From Agreia sp. Leaf283 (GTDB taxonomy: Bacteria > Actinomycetota > Actinomycetes > Actinomycetales > Microbacteriaceae), in contig NZ_LMNF01000001.1 of NCBI RefSeq assembly GCF_001422485.1, positions 69,900-133,899 on the forward strand: 64,000 bases of DNA, read 5' to 3'. Positions 16,343-24,962 of the stretch are shown piece by piece. Position numbers and translations under genes: made by a program. Within the stretch, counting starts at the first letter, position 1, and the number at the start of each line of letters is the position of its first letter. The notes under the pieces were generated by a model. That model ran no database searches, was not told the DNA's origin, and saw nothing but the letters and a program-made list of their open reading frames with translations.

Positions 16343-16372
16343 TCGGGGGACCAGCCGTGGCTGGCCCCCCGA
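16343..16372 (-). terminator. Hairpin between bmp copy 2 and the ABC ATPase gene
   Basis: A 30-base element with 14-base arms (TCGGGGGACCAGCC against GGCTGGCCCCCCGA), one mismatch. It starts about 27 bases after the lipoprotein stop. Its position suggests partial termination, which would give the binding protein in excess over the ATPase and permeases. Confidence 0.8.
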
Positions 16373-16398
16373 TCTCACGCGGGTGGAACTGGGTGCGA

Positions 16399-17478
16399 CT
16401 ACTCGCTCAGGTACGAGGTGACGGTGATGTCGCCCGAGATGATCTTCGCCTTGATGTCGTCGATCTCGCCCTGGAGCGAGGAGTTGACCTTCGACTCGAA
16501 GTCGTGGAACGGCGCCATGCCGACTCCGTCGTTCTCGAGCGTTCCGACGTAGGGCTCGTTGCTGAAGCTGCCGGCGGCGGCGTCGGTGACGACCGCGTTG
16601 GTGGCCGTCTTGATGCCCTTGAGGATCGACGTCAGGTAGAGGTCCTTGTAGGTGGGGTCGCTCTCGTAGAGGTCGGAGTCGACGCCGACGAGTGCGATGT
16701 CCTTACCGGACTCCTGGATGGCGACGCCGGCGCTCTGGTAGATCGGTCCGCCGACGGGGAGCAGGATGTCTGCGCCCTGGTCGATGAAGTTCTGAGCGGT
16801 CGTCTTCGCGACGTCGTTGGCCTCGAAGCCACCGGTGAAGGTCGCGGAGTCGGGGTTAGCGAGGTCGTAACCCAGAACCTTGACGTCCTTCGACTTCTGC
16901 TCGTTGTAGTACTTGACGCCCTGGGCGAAGCCGTCCATGAAGATCGTGACGGTGGGGAAGTTCATGCCGCCCCAGGTCGCGACGATGCCCGACTTGGAGT
17001 AGTCGGCGGCCGCGTAGCCCGCGAGGAATGCGGCGCCGGCGGTGTCGAACGTGATCGGCTTGACGTTGTCTGCATCGATGCTCGCGTCGTCGATGATCGC
17101 GAACTCGACGTCGCTGTTGGCCTCGGCCGCGGCGGAGGTCGCATCGGCGAGCGCGAAGCCGACGGTCACGATGAGCGAGCAGCCCTGGTCGACGAGGCTC
17201 GAGATGTTGGGCGCGAAGTCGGTCTCGGAGTTCGACTCGACGGTCACCGGCTCGACGCCGAGCGACTTGGCGGCCTCGTTGAGGCCCTCGAAGCCCGCCT
17301 GGTTGAACGACTTGTCGTCGAATCCACCGGCGTCGGAGACCATGCAGGGCAGGGCCTTGGCGTCGGCGGAGTCGGTCGAATCGGTTTCTGCCGGCGCGGA
17401 TGCGCAACCGGCGAGGAGAGCGGCGAAGCCGAGGGTGGCGATGCCACCCATGGCGGCACGGCGAATGGTCTTGCTCAA
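16399..17478 (-). CDS. BMP family ABC transporter substrate-binding lipoprotein (copy 2)
   Basis: A 359-residue nucleoside-binding lipoprotein of the Bmp/PnrA family, directly upstream of the importer ATPase and permeases and so their primary partner. The lipobox is LAGC (Cys25). The core motifs GGFDDKSFN, FAPNISSLVDQGC, GADILLPVGGPIYQ and PFHDFESKV parallel copy 1. The start is TTG at 17478, chosen because GGAGG lies five bases upstream and the signal peptide begins there; upstream in-frame codons would add an implausible polar extension. A near-palindrome at 17535-17552 lies in its promoter region. Confidence 0.93.
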   Translation of the reverse strand: MSKTIRRAAMGGIATLGFAALLAGCASAPAETDSTDSADAKALPCMVSDAGGFDDKSFNQAGFEGLNEAAKSLGVEPVTVESNSETDFAPNISSLVDQGCSLIVTVGFALADATSAAAEANSDVEFAIIDDASIDADNVKPITFDTAGAAFLAGYAAADYSKSGIVATWGGMNFPTVTIFMDGFAQGVKYYNEQKSKDVKVLGYDLANPDSATFTGGFEANDVAKTTAQNFIDQGADILLPVGGPIYQSAGVAIQESGKDIALVGVDSDLYESDPTYKDLYLTSILKGIKTATNAVVTDAAAGSFSNEPYVGTLENDGVGMAPFHDFESKVNSSLQGEIDDIKAKIISGDITVTSYLSE

Positions 17479-17534
17479 GGTGTCCTCCAAGGATTGCCCC
17501 GCTTCAGATGCGGAGCGCAGGGCTGTGTGGTCTC

Positions 17535-17552
17535 TCACGTTACCTAATGTGA
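17535..17552. promoter_or_regulatory. 18-bp near-palindrome upstream of bmp copy 2
   Basis: TCACGTTACCTAATGTGA: the 8-base arms match in 7 of 8 positions around a 2-base centre. It lies 57 bases upstream of the TTG start, where an operator would be expected. No known regulator can be assigned from the sequence. Confidence 0.45.
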
Positions 17553-17656
17553 CGCGCGGCTTGCGGCCCGCGGACGGCATCGCGGCCCAGTCGTTACAAA
17601 GACGCGTTCGCGCCGAAACAACCCCGAAATGTTCACCGGAGAAAAGCCCCGAAAGA

Positions 17657-18712
17657 CTACGGCGTGCTGGGGCTGGTGACCTCGAGCGCGCCCGAGACGA
17701 TGTCGTTCTTCAGCCCATCGAGCTCGGCCTGCAGATCGGCCGAGACCGCCGCAGCCTTGTCGTGATACGGAGCCAGAGCCACTCCCCCGTTCTCGAGCGT
17801 TCCCACGAACGGCGTGTTGTCGAACGTGCCGTCGAGGTCGTCGCCCACGATCTGCACGACGGCGTCACCGGTGTTCTTGAGCACGCTGGTCAGCACGATG
17901 GGCTTGTACGACGAGGGCAGGGTCTCGTAGCCGTCGTTGTCGACCCAGATGATCGACACGTTCGGGTTCTCGAGGGCGGCGGCCGCCGCGCCCTCTCCGA
18001 CCTGGCCCGCGACCGGGAGGATGACGTCGGCGCCCTGGTCGATGAAGGCCTGCGTCGTGACCTTGCCCTTGTTGATGTCCTCGAAGTCGCCCGTGAACAC
18101 GCCGTCCTGGGCGTCCTTGTTCCAGCCGAGAGCCTGGACCGCCGTGCCGTGCACCGCGTTGTACTGGGCGACGCCGTCGACGAATCCGTCCATGAACAGG
18201 GTCACGGGAGGCTGGTTTCCGCCGCCGAACGTGGCGACCTTGCCCGTCGCGCTCGTTCCCGCGGCCAGGTAGCCGGCGAGGAAGGCCGCCTGCGCCGTGT
18301 CGAAGACGATCGGCTTGATGTTCTCGCCGTCGACCTGCTCGTCGACGATGGCGAAGTGCACGTCGGGGTTGGCCTTCGCCTCGGCCGAGGTCGCGTCGGC
18401 GAGCTCGTAACCGACCGTGAGCACGAACTGGCATCCGCTGTCGACGGCCTGGGTCACGTTCGGCGCCAGGTCGGTCTCGTTCGTCGACACGATGACCTCG
18501 GCGTCGATCGAGAGATCGGTCTTGGCCTTCTCGAGGCCCTCCCAGCTCGACTGGTTGAACGAGCGGTCCTCGAGACCGCCGGAGTTGGTGACCATGCGCG
18601 CGCAGTAGTCGCTGGCCGTCTCGGTCGTCTCGGGCGCCGGAGCGCATCCGGCCAGCACCAGGGCCGAAGCGGCGAGAACGACGACGGAGCGCAGGACAGT
18701 TGAGGTCGACAT
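17657..18712 (-). CDS. BMP family ABC transporter substrate-binding lipoprotein (copy 3)
   Basis: A 351-residue paralogue of the two BMP lipoproteins, with lipobox LAGC (Cys23). It is more diverged: GGLEDRSFN replaces GGFDDKSFN, the loop GADVILPVGGPIYQ becomes GADVILPVAGQVGE, and the C-terminal PFHDFESKV becomes PYHDKAAAV. These changes are at ligand-cleft positions and suggest a different nucleoside or related ligand. ATG at 18712 has no good Shine-Dalgarno site. It is the first gene of the minus-strand uptake region and follows a repeat cluster. Confidence 0.92.
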   Translation of the reverse strand: MSTSTVLRSVVVLAASALVLAGCAPAPETTETASDYCARMVTNSGGLEDRSFNQSSWEGLEKAKTDLSIDAEVIVSTNETDLAPNVTQAVDSGCQFVLTVGYELADATSAEAKANPDVHFAIVDEQVDGENIKPIVFDTAQAAFLAGYLAAGTSATGKVATFGGGNQPPVTLFMDGFVDGVAQYNAVHGTAVQALGWNKDAQDGVFTGDFEDINKGKVTTQAFIDQGADVILPVAGQVGEGAAAAALENPNVSIIWVDNDGYETLPSSYKPIVLTSVLKNTGDAVVQIVGDDLDGTFDNTPFVGTLENGGVALAPYHDKAAAVSADLQAELDGLKNDIVSGALEVTSPSTP

Positions 18713-18735
18713 AGCCAAAAGACTAGTCGCACGCG

Positions 18736-18817
18736 CGTTCCCTGAGCTTGTCGAAGGGGCCCTTCGACCTGCTGCCTTCGACAAGCTCAGGGAACGGGAG
18801 CGGGGCTCAGGGAACGG
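18736..18817. repeat. Repeat cluster with inverted and direct copies of the 23-bp unit
   Basis: An inverted full unit at 18736-18758 faces a direct 22-base copy at 18775-18796, with truncated pieces at about 18760 and 18805-18817. The opposed copies can form a long hairpin. It separates manC from bmp copy 3, both on the minus strand, and so could end the manC transcript. Confidence 0.88.
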
Positions 18818-18822
18818 TGGGG

Positions 18823-19941
18823 TCAGAGGACGTCGCCCGAGCCGCCGAGGCGCAGGGCGTCGACGACCGACTTGACCCGCTGGGCATGCTCGCTGGTCGT
18901 GACGAGCAGCGCATCCGGTGTATCGACGACGACGATGTCCTTCACGCCGATGAGGCTGATCACGCGGCCGCTCTGCGAGACCACAACGCCGCTCGACGAA
19001 TCGGACAGCACGCGGGCGTTCTTGCCGAGGATCGCGAGCTCCGAGCCGCGACCGGTGGAGTGCAGCTTGGCGATCGAGGCGAAGTCGCCCACGTCGTCCC
19101 AGCTGAAGTCGCCCGGAACGACCGCGAGCGTGCCGTCGAGTGCTGCCGGCTCGGCCACGGTGTAGTCGATGGCGATCTTCTTGAGCTTGGGCCAGACCTG
19201 GTCGACGACGGCCCCGCGACGCGGAGTGTCCCAGGCCTCGGCCAGCTCGAGCAGACCGGCGAGCAGCTCGGGTTCGGCCTTGCCCAGCTGTTCGAGCAGC
19301 TTGTCAGCGCGGGCGATGAACATGCCGCCGTTCCAGAGGTACTTCTTGCTCTTCAGGTACTTCTTGGCCGTCTCGAGGTCGGGCTTCTCGACGAAGCGCT
19401 GGGCGACCATCGCGGTCGGGGCCCCGGGCAGGTCGAGGGCGTCTCCGGTGAGGATGTAGCCGAACCCCACCGAGGGCTCTGTCGGCGTGATGCCGATGGT
19501 CACGATGTAGCCGGCGTCGGCCGCGTTCACCGCCTGCACCACCGTGTCGCGGAACGCCTCGGTCTGGGTGATCACGTGGTCGGCGGCGAAGGAGCCGATG
19601 ATGACCCCCGGTTCGCGCTGCTGAAGGATGGCGGCGGCGAGTCCGATGGCCGCGGACGACTCGCGCGGCTCGCTCTCGAGGACCACGTTGATGTCCGCGA
19701 GCTCGGGAATCTGCTTCTCGACGGCGGCGCGGTGGGCGCGGCCTGTGACCACCATCACCCGCTGCTCGCCCGAGATGGGAGCGAGCCGCTCCCACGTGTC
19801 GCGCAGGAGGCTGCGACCCGAGCCGCTGAGGTCGTGCAAGAACTTGGGCGCGTCGGCGCGCGAGAGCGGCCAGAGTCTCGAGCCGATTCCTCCGGCCGGA
19901 ATGACGCTGTAGAAACGGTCCATCGCAGAGTTCTCAGCCAT
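18823..19941 (-). CDS. manC: Mannose-1-phosphate guanylyltransferase
   Basis: Makes GDP-mannose from mannose-1-phosphate and GTP, the donor for mannosylated lipids and glycans. The 372-residue protein starts with the nucleotidyltransferase signature PAGGIGSRLWPLSRADAPKF (about residues 15-34), and has FVEKPD (sugar-1-phosphate binding) and WNGGMFIARAD. It lacks the fused C-terminal isomerase domain of the long bacterial form. It is transcribed divergently from a GT4 glycosyltransferase, a natural consumer of GDP-mannose. Confidence 0.94.
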   Translation of the reverse strand: MAENSAMDRFYSVIPAGGIGSRLWPLSRADAPKFLHDLSGSGRSLLRDTWERLAPISGEQRVMVVTGRAHRAAVEKQIPELADINVVLESEPRESSAAIGLAAAILQQREPGVIIGSFAADHVITQTEAFRDTVVQAVNAADAGYIVTIGITPTEPSVGFGYILTGDALDLPGAPTAMVAQRFVEKPDLETAKKYLKSKKYLWNGGMFIARADKLLEQLGKAEPELLAGLLELAEAWDTPRRGAVVDQVWPKLKKIAIDYTVAEPAALDGTLAVVPGDFSWDDVGDFASIAKLHSTGRGSELAILGKNARVLSDSSSGVVVSQSGRVISLIGVKDIVVVDTPDALLVTTSEHAQRVKSVVDALRLGGSGDVL

Positions 19942-20082
19942 GGCCCCACCCTACCCATCCGGCGTCGCTCGCGATTGAACGAATGCTCACCTGGCCGCCA
20001 CCCGTCATTAACCCGTCCGCCACACTCCGCTCGTAGCGTTCAGAACGTGCCCGGTGCATCCCCGGGCCGACGGGAGCAGTCC

Positions 20083-21234
20083 ATGAGAGTCGCCGTCGTC
20101 ACGGAGAGCTTTCTGCCCACGGTCAACGGCGTCACCAACAGCGTCTGCAAGGTGCTCGACTTCCTCGCCGACGCCGGGCACGAGGCCATCCTCATCGCCC
20201 CGGCCGCCCGGAACACGCCCTCGAGCTACCGGGGGTTCACGATCCACGCGGTGCCGGCGGTGGCCTACCGGCAGTTCCCCGTCGGACTCCCCCATCCCCA
20301 GGTGCAGAAGGTGCTCAGCGCGTTCGGCCCCGACGTGCTGCACGCCGCGTCGCCGTTCCTCCTCGGCGCGCAGGCGATCGCCGCGGCGAACCGCATAGGC
20401 GTGCCGAGCGTCGCCATCTTCCAGACCGACGTCGCCGGTTACGCCAAGCGCAACCACCTCGGCAAGGCCGCCGCCCTGGCCTGGCGGTTCGTTCGGTGGA
20501 TCCACGAGGCCGCCGATCTCACGCTCGTGCCCTCGTCGAGCTCGGAGCACGACCTCGTCGCCGCCGGCGTCACCCGACTGGCCCGGTGGGGCCGCGGCGT
20601 CGATACCGAGCGATACCACCCGCGGTTGCGCACGCATCCGGATGCCGTCGACCTGCACACCCGGCTGTCGCCGAACGGCGAGGTCGTTCTCGGCTACGTC
20701 GGCCGCGTCGCTCCCGAGAAGCAGCTCGAGCGCTTCGACCAGCTGCGCGGCATCGACGGCATCTCGCTGGCCATCGTCGGCGACGGCCCCTCGACGCCGT
20801 CGGTGGGGCGGCTGCTGCGCGGGATGCCCGTGACCTGGCTGGGCAGGAAGGGCGGACACGACCTCGCGGTCGCCTACGCGAGCTTCGATGTCTTCGTGCA
20901 CACCGGCACCGAGGAGACGTTCGGGCAGACCATCCAGGAGGCTCATGCCGCCGGTCTGCCCGTGGTGGCCCCGCGCGCCGGCGGCCCCGTCGACCTGGTG
21001 CACGACGGGAGCGACGGGTACCTCTTCGATCCCGACGCGCGGTCGGGAGACACGAGCATGCGCACCCTGGTGGAGGACCTCGTCGTCTCGACCGACCTGC
21101 GCCTGCGCATGGGAGAGTCCGGACGCCGCGCCGTGCGGGCGACGACGTGGAATTCCGTCTGCACCGAGCTTCTCGGCCACTACTCGGCGGTTATCGCTGC
21201 ACGACGGCCGGTTCCGGTCGGCGAGGCAGTGTAA
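20083..21234 (+). CDS. GT4 family glycosyltransferase (MgtA/PimB-like alpha-mannosyltransferase)
   Basis: A 383-residue GT-B glycosyltransferase. The acceptor domain begins MRVAVVTESFLPTVNGVTNS, the usual start of GDP-mannose-dependent alpha-mannosyltransferases of the MgtA group. The donor domain shows YVGRVAPEKQLERF and TGTEETFGQTIQEAHAAGLPVVAP with the E-x7-E motif. ATG at 20083 follows GGGAG. It diverges from manC, supporting mannose transfer, probably to a glucuronosyl or phosphatidylinositol lipid at the inner membrane face. The acceptor is inferred from family members. Confidence 0.85.
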   Translation: MRVAVVTESFLPTVNGVTNSVCKVLDFLADAGHEAILIAPAARNTPSSYRGFTIHAVPAVAYRQFPVGLPHPQVQKVLSAFGPDVLHAASPFLLGAQAIAAANRIGVPSVAIFQTDVAGYAKRNHLGKAAALAWRFVRWIHEAADLTLVPSSSSEHDLVAAGVTRLARWGRGVDTERYHPRLRTHPDAVDLHTRLSPNGEVVLGYVGRVAPEKQLERFDQLRGIDGISLAIVGDGPSTPSVGRLLRGMPVTWLGRKGGHDLAVAYASFDVFVHTGTEETFGQTIQEAHAAGLPVVAPRAGGPVDLVHDGSDGYLFDPDARSGDTSMRTLVEDLVVSTDLRLRMGESGRRAVRATTWNSVCTELLGHYSAVIAARRPVPVGEAV

Positions 21235-21247
21235 GCGGCGAAGCGGC

Positions 21248-21261
21248 TTAGGGATACCTAA
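21248..21261. promoter_or_regulatory. DtxR/IdeR-like half-box in the sdh promoter
   Basis: TTAGGGATACCTAA has perfect 5-base arms and matches 11 of 14 bases of the inner part of the iron-repressor box (TTAGGCTAACCTAA). A TATAAA -10-like element follows at 21283-21288, placing the site over the -35 region of sdhC. Iron control of haem- and FeS-rich succinate dehydrogenase would make sense; the assignment is inferred. Confidence 0.35.
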
Positions 21262-21398
21262 CAAGCACGACCGGTGAGAACTTATAAACTGGAGACCATC
21301 TTCGCCTTCGCCCGATCCTGAACCACCTGCACGAGTAGACCGGCACGACCGCGACGAGCCATCTCCAGCACGGCTTACTCAACCAAGGAGGGTTGTTC

Positions 21399-21830
21399 GT
21401 GTCCAGAACCGAGACAGGAACCCATGCGCCAGGATCCCTGGCACCCACGGGCAAGAGGCCTCAGGGCACTCTGTACCGCGGGCGAGAGGGAATGTGGTCA
21501 TGGGTGCTTCACCGCATCACGGGCATCGCCATCTTCTTCTTCCTCCTCGTGCACATTCTCGACACCGCGCTGGTGCGCGTCGCCCCCGAGGCGTACAACG
21601 CCGTGATGAGCACGTACAAGAACCCGATCATGGGCCTCGGCGAGACGGCGCTCGTCGGCGCCATCGCGTTCCACGCCTACAACGGAATCCGCATCATCCT
21701 CATCGACTTCTGGACCAAGGGTCCGAAGTACCAGAAGGTGATGTTCTACGTCGTCATCGGCCTCTGGGTCGTGACGATGGCCGGATTCGTTCCGCGCCAC
21801 CTGATCAACGTCTTCAGCGAGGTGGGTTGA
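21399..21830 (+). CDS. sdhC: Succinate dehydrogenase cytochrome b556 subunit
   Basis: Membrane anchor of succinate:quinone oxidoreductase (complex II). A 143-residue protein with three hydrophobic segments; the first contains [18 protein letters not shown], supplying quinone and haem-ligand residues of the SdhC family. GTG at 21399 is chosen because AAGGAGG lies seven bases upstream; an in-frame TTG at 21393 is too close to that site. First gene of the sdhCDAB operon, preceded by a 165-base region holding a TATAAA element and the box at 21248. Confidence 0.93.
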   Translation: MSRTETGTHAPGSLAPTGKRPQGTLYRGREGMWSWVLHRITGIAIFFFLLVHILDTALVRVAPEAYNAVMSTYKNPIMGLGETALVGAIAFHAYNGIRIILIDFWTKGPKYQKVMFYVVIGLWVVTMAGFVPRHLINVFSEVG

Positions 21831-21832
21831 TC

Positions 21833-22285
21833 ATGGCGACCACGATCGACGCTCCCCGCAGCCCGTACTCCCGCGCCCCGCGATCGCGCGGCATCAACTG
21901 GGAGAAGTGGGGCTGGATGTACATGCGCGCCTCGGGCCTCGTGCTCGTCGTGCTCATCTTCGGCCACCTCATCGTGAACCTCGTTCTCGGCGACGGCATC
22001 AAGGCGATCGACTTCGCCTTCGTCGGCGGCAAGTGGTCGAACCCGTTCTGGCAGGTCTGGGACTGCCTCATGCTCTGGCTCGCCATGATCCACGGCGCCA
22101 ACGGCATGCGCACGCTCGTCAACGACTACGCATCGCACCGCACCACCCGGGGCATCCTCAAGGGCGCCCTGCTCTTCTCTGTCATCGTCCTCATAACGCT
22201 CGGAACTCTTGTGATCTTCACGTTCGACCCCTGCCCCGCCGGCGCACCCGCCGATCTCCTCGCCTCGTTCTGCTCGGCGAGCTGA
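21833..22285 (+). CDS. sdhD: Succinate dehydrogenase hydrophobic membrane anchor subunit
   Basis: Second membrane subunit of complex II, 150 residues, with three membrane segments (about 40-60, 85-105 and 120-140). [12 protein letters not shown] and [13 protein letters not shown] carry the conserved histidines expected to serve haem or quinone binding. ATG at 21833 lies two bases after the sdhC stop, so the genes are translationally linked. The C-terminus [19 protein letters not shown] faces outside the last helix. Confidence 0.92.
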   Translation: MATTIDAPRSPYSRAPRSRGINWEKWGWMYMRASGLVLVVLIFGHLIVNLVLGDGIKAIDFAFVGGKWSNPFWQVWDCLMLWLAMIHGANGMRTLVNDYASHRTTRGILKGALLFSVIVLITLGTLVIFTFDPCPAGAPADLLASFCSAS

Positions 22286-22296
22286 CGGCGACCGCT

Positions 22297-24099
22297 ATGA
22301 CCGAATACGCAGACGGATCCGTCGTCGACGGAGTTCACTACCACCAGTTCGACATCGTCATCGTGGGCGCCGGCGGCGCCGGAATGCGGGCGGCCATCGA
22401 GGCCGGGCCCAAGGCGAAGACGGCAGTCATCTCCAAGCTCTACCCGACCCGCAGCCACACCGGCGCGGCGCAGGGCGGCATGGCCGCCGCCCTCGCGAAC
22501 GTCGAGGAGGACAGCTGGGAGTGGCACACCTTCGACACCGTCAAGGGCGGCGACTACCTGGTCGACCAGGATGCCGCGGAGATCCTCGCGAAGGAGGCCA
22601 TCGACGCGGTCATCGACCTCGAGAACATGGGTCTGCCCTTCAACCGCACGCCCGAGGGCAAGATCGACCAGCGTCGTTTCGGCGGGCACACCCGCGACCA
22701 CGGCAAGGCGCCCGTTCGTCGCGCCTGCTACGCGGCCGACCGCACGGGCCACATGATCCTGCAGACGCTGTACCAGAACTGCGTCAAGTTCGGCATCAAC
22801 TTCTTCAACGAGTACTACGTGCTCGACCTCGTGATGGTCAGCGACGGTTTCGGCGGGCAGAAGCCGGCCGGCGTCGTCGCCTTCGAGCTGGCCACCGGCG
22901 AGATCCACGTCTTCCAGTCGAAGGCCGTGATCTTCGCGACCGGCGGTTTCGGCAAGATCTACAAGACGACCTCGAACGCCCACACACTCACGGGAGACGG
23001 CGTCGGGATCATCTGGCGCAAGGGCCTCCCGCTCGAGGACATGGAATTCTTCCAGTTCCATCCGACCGGCCTGGCCGGGCTCGGCATCCTGCTCTCCGAG
23101 GCCGCCCGCGGCGAGGGCGCGATCCTGCGCAACAGCGAAGGCGAGCGGTTCATGGAGCGCTACGCCCCCACGATCAAAGACCTTGCTCCCCGTGACATCG
23201 TCGCCCGCTGCATGGCTCTCGAGATCCGCGAGGGTCGCGGCGCCGGTCCACACAAGGACTACGTCTACCTCGACATCACTCACCTCGACCCCGCGGTCAT
23301 CGACGCCAAGCTGCCCGACATCACCGAGTTCGCGCGCACCTACCTGGGTGTCGAGCCCTACACCGAGCCGGTGCCCGTGCTCCCCACCGCGCACTACGCG
23401 ATGGGCGGCATCCCCACCAACATCCAGGCCGAGGTGCTCTCCGACAACACCACGGTCGTTCCCGGCCTCTACGCCGCCGGCGAGTGCGCGTGCGTCTCGG
23501 TGCACGGCTCCAACCGCCTCGGAACCAACTCCCTGCTCGACATCAACGTGTTCGGCAAGCGCGCCGGAAACGCCGCAGCCGAGTACGTGCAGACGGCGCC
23601 CTGGGTCGAGCTGCCCGACGACCCCGCGGCCGGGGTGCGCGAACTCATCGAGAACGCGCGCAACTCCAACGGCACCGAGCGCATCGCGGTCATCCGCCGT
23701 GAGCTGCAGGAGTCGATGGACCGCAACGCCCAGGTCTTCAGAACTGAAGAGAGCCTGACCGAGGTGACCGAGGTCATCCACAACCTGCGCGAGCGCTACA
23801 AGAACATCCTCGTTCAAGACAAGGGCAAGCGGTTCAACACCGACCTGCTCGAGGCCGTCGAACTCGGCTTCCTGCTCGACCTCGCAGAGGTCGTGGTCTA
23901 CTCGGCGCGCAACCGCAAGGAGAGCCGCGGAGCGCACATGCGCGAGGACTACCCGACCCGCGACGACGTGAACCACATGCAGCACACCATGGCCTACCTC
24001 TCGGGCGACCCCATGTCGGCCGACGCCGGCGACCACATCAGACTCGACTGGAAGCCGGTCGTCGTGACCCGCTACCAGCCCATGGAGAGGAAGTACTAA
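22297..24099 (+). CDS. sdhA: Succinate dehydrogenase flavoprotein subunit
   Basis: Catalytic subunit oxidising succinate to fumarate with covalent FAD; 600 residues. Seen: the dinucleotide-binding [10 protein letters not shown] near residue 24, [11 protein letters not shown] with His54 as the covalent FAD attachment residue, [21 protein letters not shown] and the capping-domain HPTGL. The C-terminal [15 protein letters not shown] is typical. It begins 11 bases after sdhD and its stop abuts the ATG of sdhB with no gap. It acts at the inner face of the membrane in the TCA cycle and respiratory chain. Confidence 0.96.
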   Translation: MTEYADGSVVDGVHYHQFDIVIVGAGGAGMRAAIEAGPKAKTAVISKLYPTRSHTGAAQGGMAAALANVEEDSWEWHTFDTVKGGDYLVDQDAAEILAKEAIDAVIDLENMGLPFNRTPEGKIDQRRFGGHTRDHGKAPVRRACYAADRTGHMILQTLYQNCVKFGINFFNEYYVLDLVMVSDGFGGQKPAGVVAFELATGEIHVFQSKAVIFATGGFGKIYKTTSNAHTLTGDGVGIIWRKGLPLEDMEFFQFHPTGLAGLGILLSEAARGEGAILRNSEGERFMERYAPTIKDLAPRDIVARCMALEIREGRGAGPHKDYVYLDITHLDPAVIDAKLPDITEFARTYLGVEPYTEPVPVLPTAHYAMGGIPTNIQAEVLSDNTTVVPGLYAAGECACVSVHGSNRLGTNSLLDINVFGKRAGNAAAEYVQTAPWVELPDDPAAGVRELIENARNSNGTERIAVIRRELQESMDRNAQVFRTEESLTEVTEVIHNLRERYKNILVQDKGKRFNTDLLEAVELGFLLDLAEVVVYSARNRKESRGAHMREDYPTRDDVNHMQHTMAYLSGDPMSADAGDHIRLDWKPVVVTRYQPMERKY

Positions 24100-24858
24100 A
24101 TGAGTACAGCAACCCTGGATTCTCCGCCGGCCCCCGCTGACGACGTCATCCCCACCTTCACGGTCACGCTGATCGTTCGTCGGTACAACCCCGACACCGA
24201 CGAAGAGCCCACGTGGCAGGACTTCGACGTCGAGATGTACCCCACCGACCGCGTGCTCGACGCGCTGCACAAGATCAAGTGGGAGCAGGACGGGTCGCTG
24301 ACCTTCCGCCGCTCGTGCGCCCACGGCATCTGCGGGTCGGACGCAATGCGCATCAACGGCCGCAACCGCCTCGCCTGCAAGACGCTCATCAAAGACCTCG
24401 ACATCACGAAGCCCATCTACGTGGAGGCCATCAAGGGTCTGCCGCTCGAGAAGGACCTCGTCGTCGACATGGAGCCGTTCTTCGCGTCGTTCCGTGAGGT
24501 GCAGCCGTTCCTCATCTCGTCGTCGAAGCCCGAGAAGGAGCGCCTGCAGTCGGCCACCGAGCGCGCACGCTTCGACGACACGACGAAGTGCATCCTCTGC
24601 GCCGCGTGCACGTCGAGCTGCCCGGTCTTCTGGACCGACGGGCAGTACTTCGGCCCTGCGGCCATCGTCAACGCCCACCGCTTCATCTTCGACAGCCGCG
24701 ACGAGGGAGCCAACGTGCGCCTCGACATCCTCAACGACAAAGAGGGCGTGTGGCGCTGCCGCACCACCTTCAACTGCTCCGAGGCGTGCCCCCGCGGCAT
24801 CCAGGTGACCCAGGCCATCGCCGAGGTCAAGCAGGCCATCATGCGAGGCAAGCCGTAG
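24100..24858 (+). CDS. sdhB: Succinate dehydrogenase iron-sulfur subunit
   Basis: Carries electrons from FAD to quinone through three FeS clusters. The 252-residue protein has a ferredoxin-type N-domain, CAHGICGSD (Cys73, Cys78, Asp81) plus Cys93 for the [2Fe-2S] cluster, then CILCAACTSSCP and CRTTFNCSEACPRG for the [4Fe-4S] and [3Fe-4S] clusters. Asp in place of Cys at the fourth 2Fe ligand occurs in many SdhB proteins. It is the last gene of the operon; 104 bases follow before the next gene. Confidence 0.96.
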   Translation: MSTATLDSPPAPADDVIPTFTVTLIVRRYNPDTDEEPTWQDFDVEMYPTDRVLDALHKIKWEQDGSLTFRRSCAHGICGSDAMRINGRNRLACKTLIKDLDITKPIYVEAIKGLPLEKDLVVDMEPFFASFREVQPFLISSSKPEKERLQSATERARFDDTTKCILCAACTSSCPVFWTDGQYFGPAAIVNAHRFIFDSRDEGANVRLDILNDKEGVWRCRTTFNCSEACPRGIQVTQAIAEVKQAIMRGKP

Positions 24859-24962
24859 CGCCTGCCCCTCAAGCACTGAGCGTTTCGCACGCTCGTCGCA
24901 ATGTCGGAGCGGTCGGCGTCAAGTGGGAGCGCGGATGTGCTCGGGCTGAATAGGGTGGGTAG

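Noticed and set aside
1-18712. Nucleoside region as a recently acquired island
   Set aside because: Base composition and start/overlap style match the rest of the window, and no integrase or tRNA junction flanks it.
18748-20082. An upstream extension of the GT4 glycosyltransferase frame
   Set aside because: It runs antisense to manC, and the glycosyltransferase domain starts exactly at ATG 20083 with a ribosome binding site.
22126-24876. A 916-codon open frame antisense to sdhA and sdhB
   Set aside because: A GC-rich shadow of highly conserved genes; its translation has no domain pattern and is dominated by Val, Gly, His and Arg.
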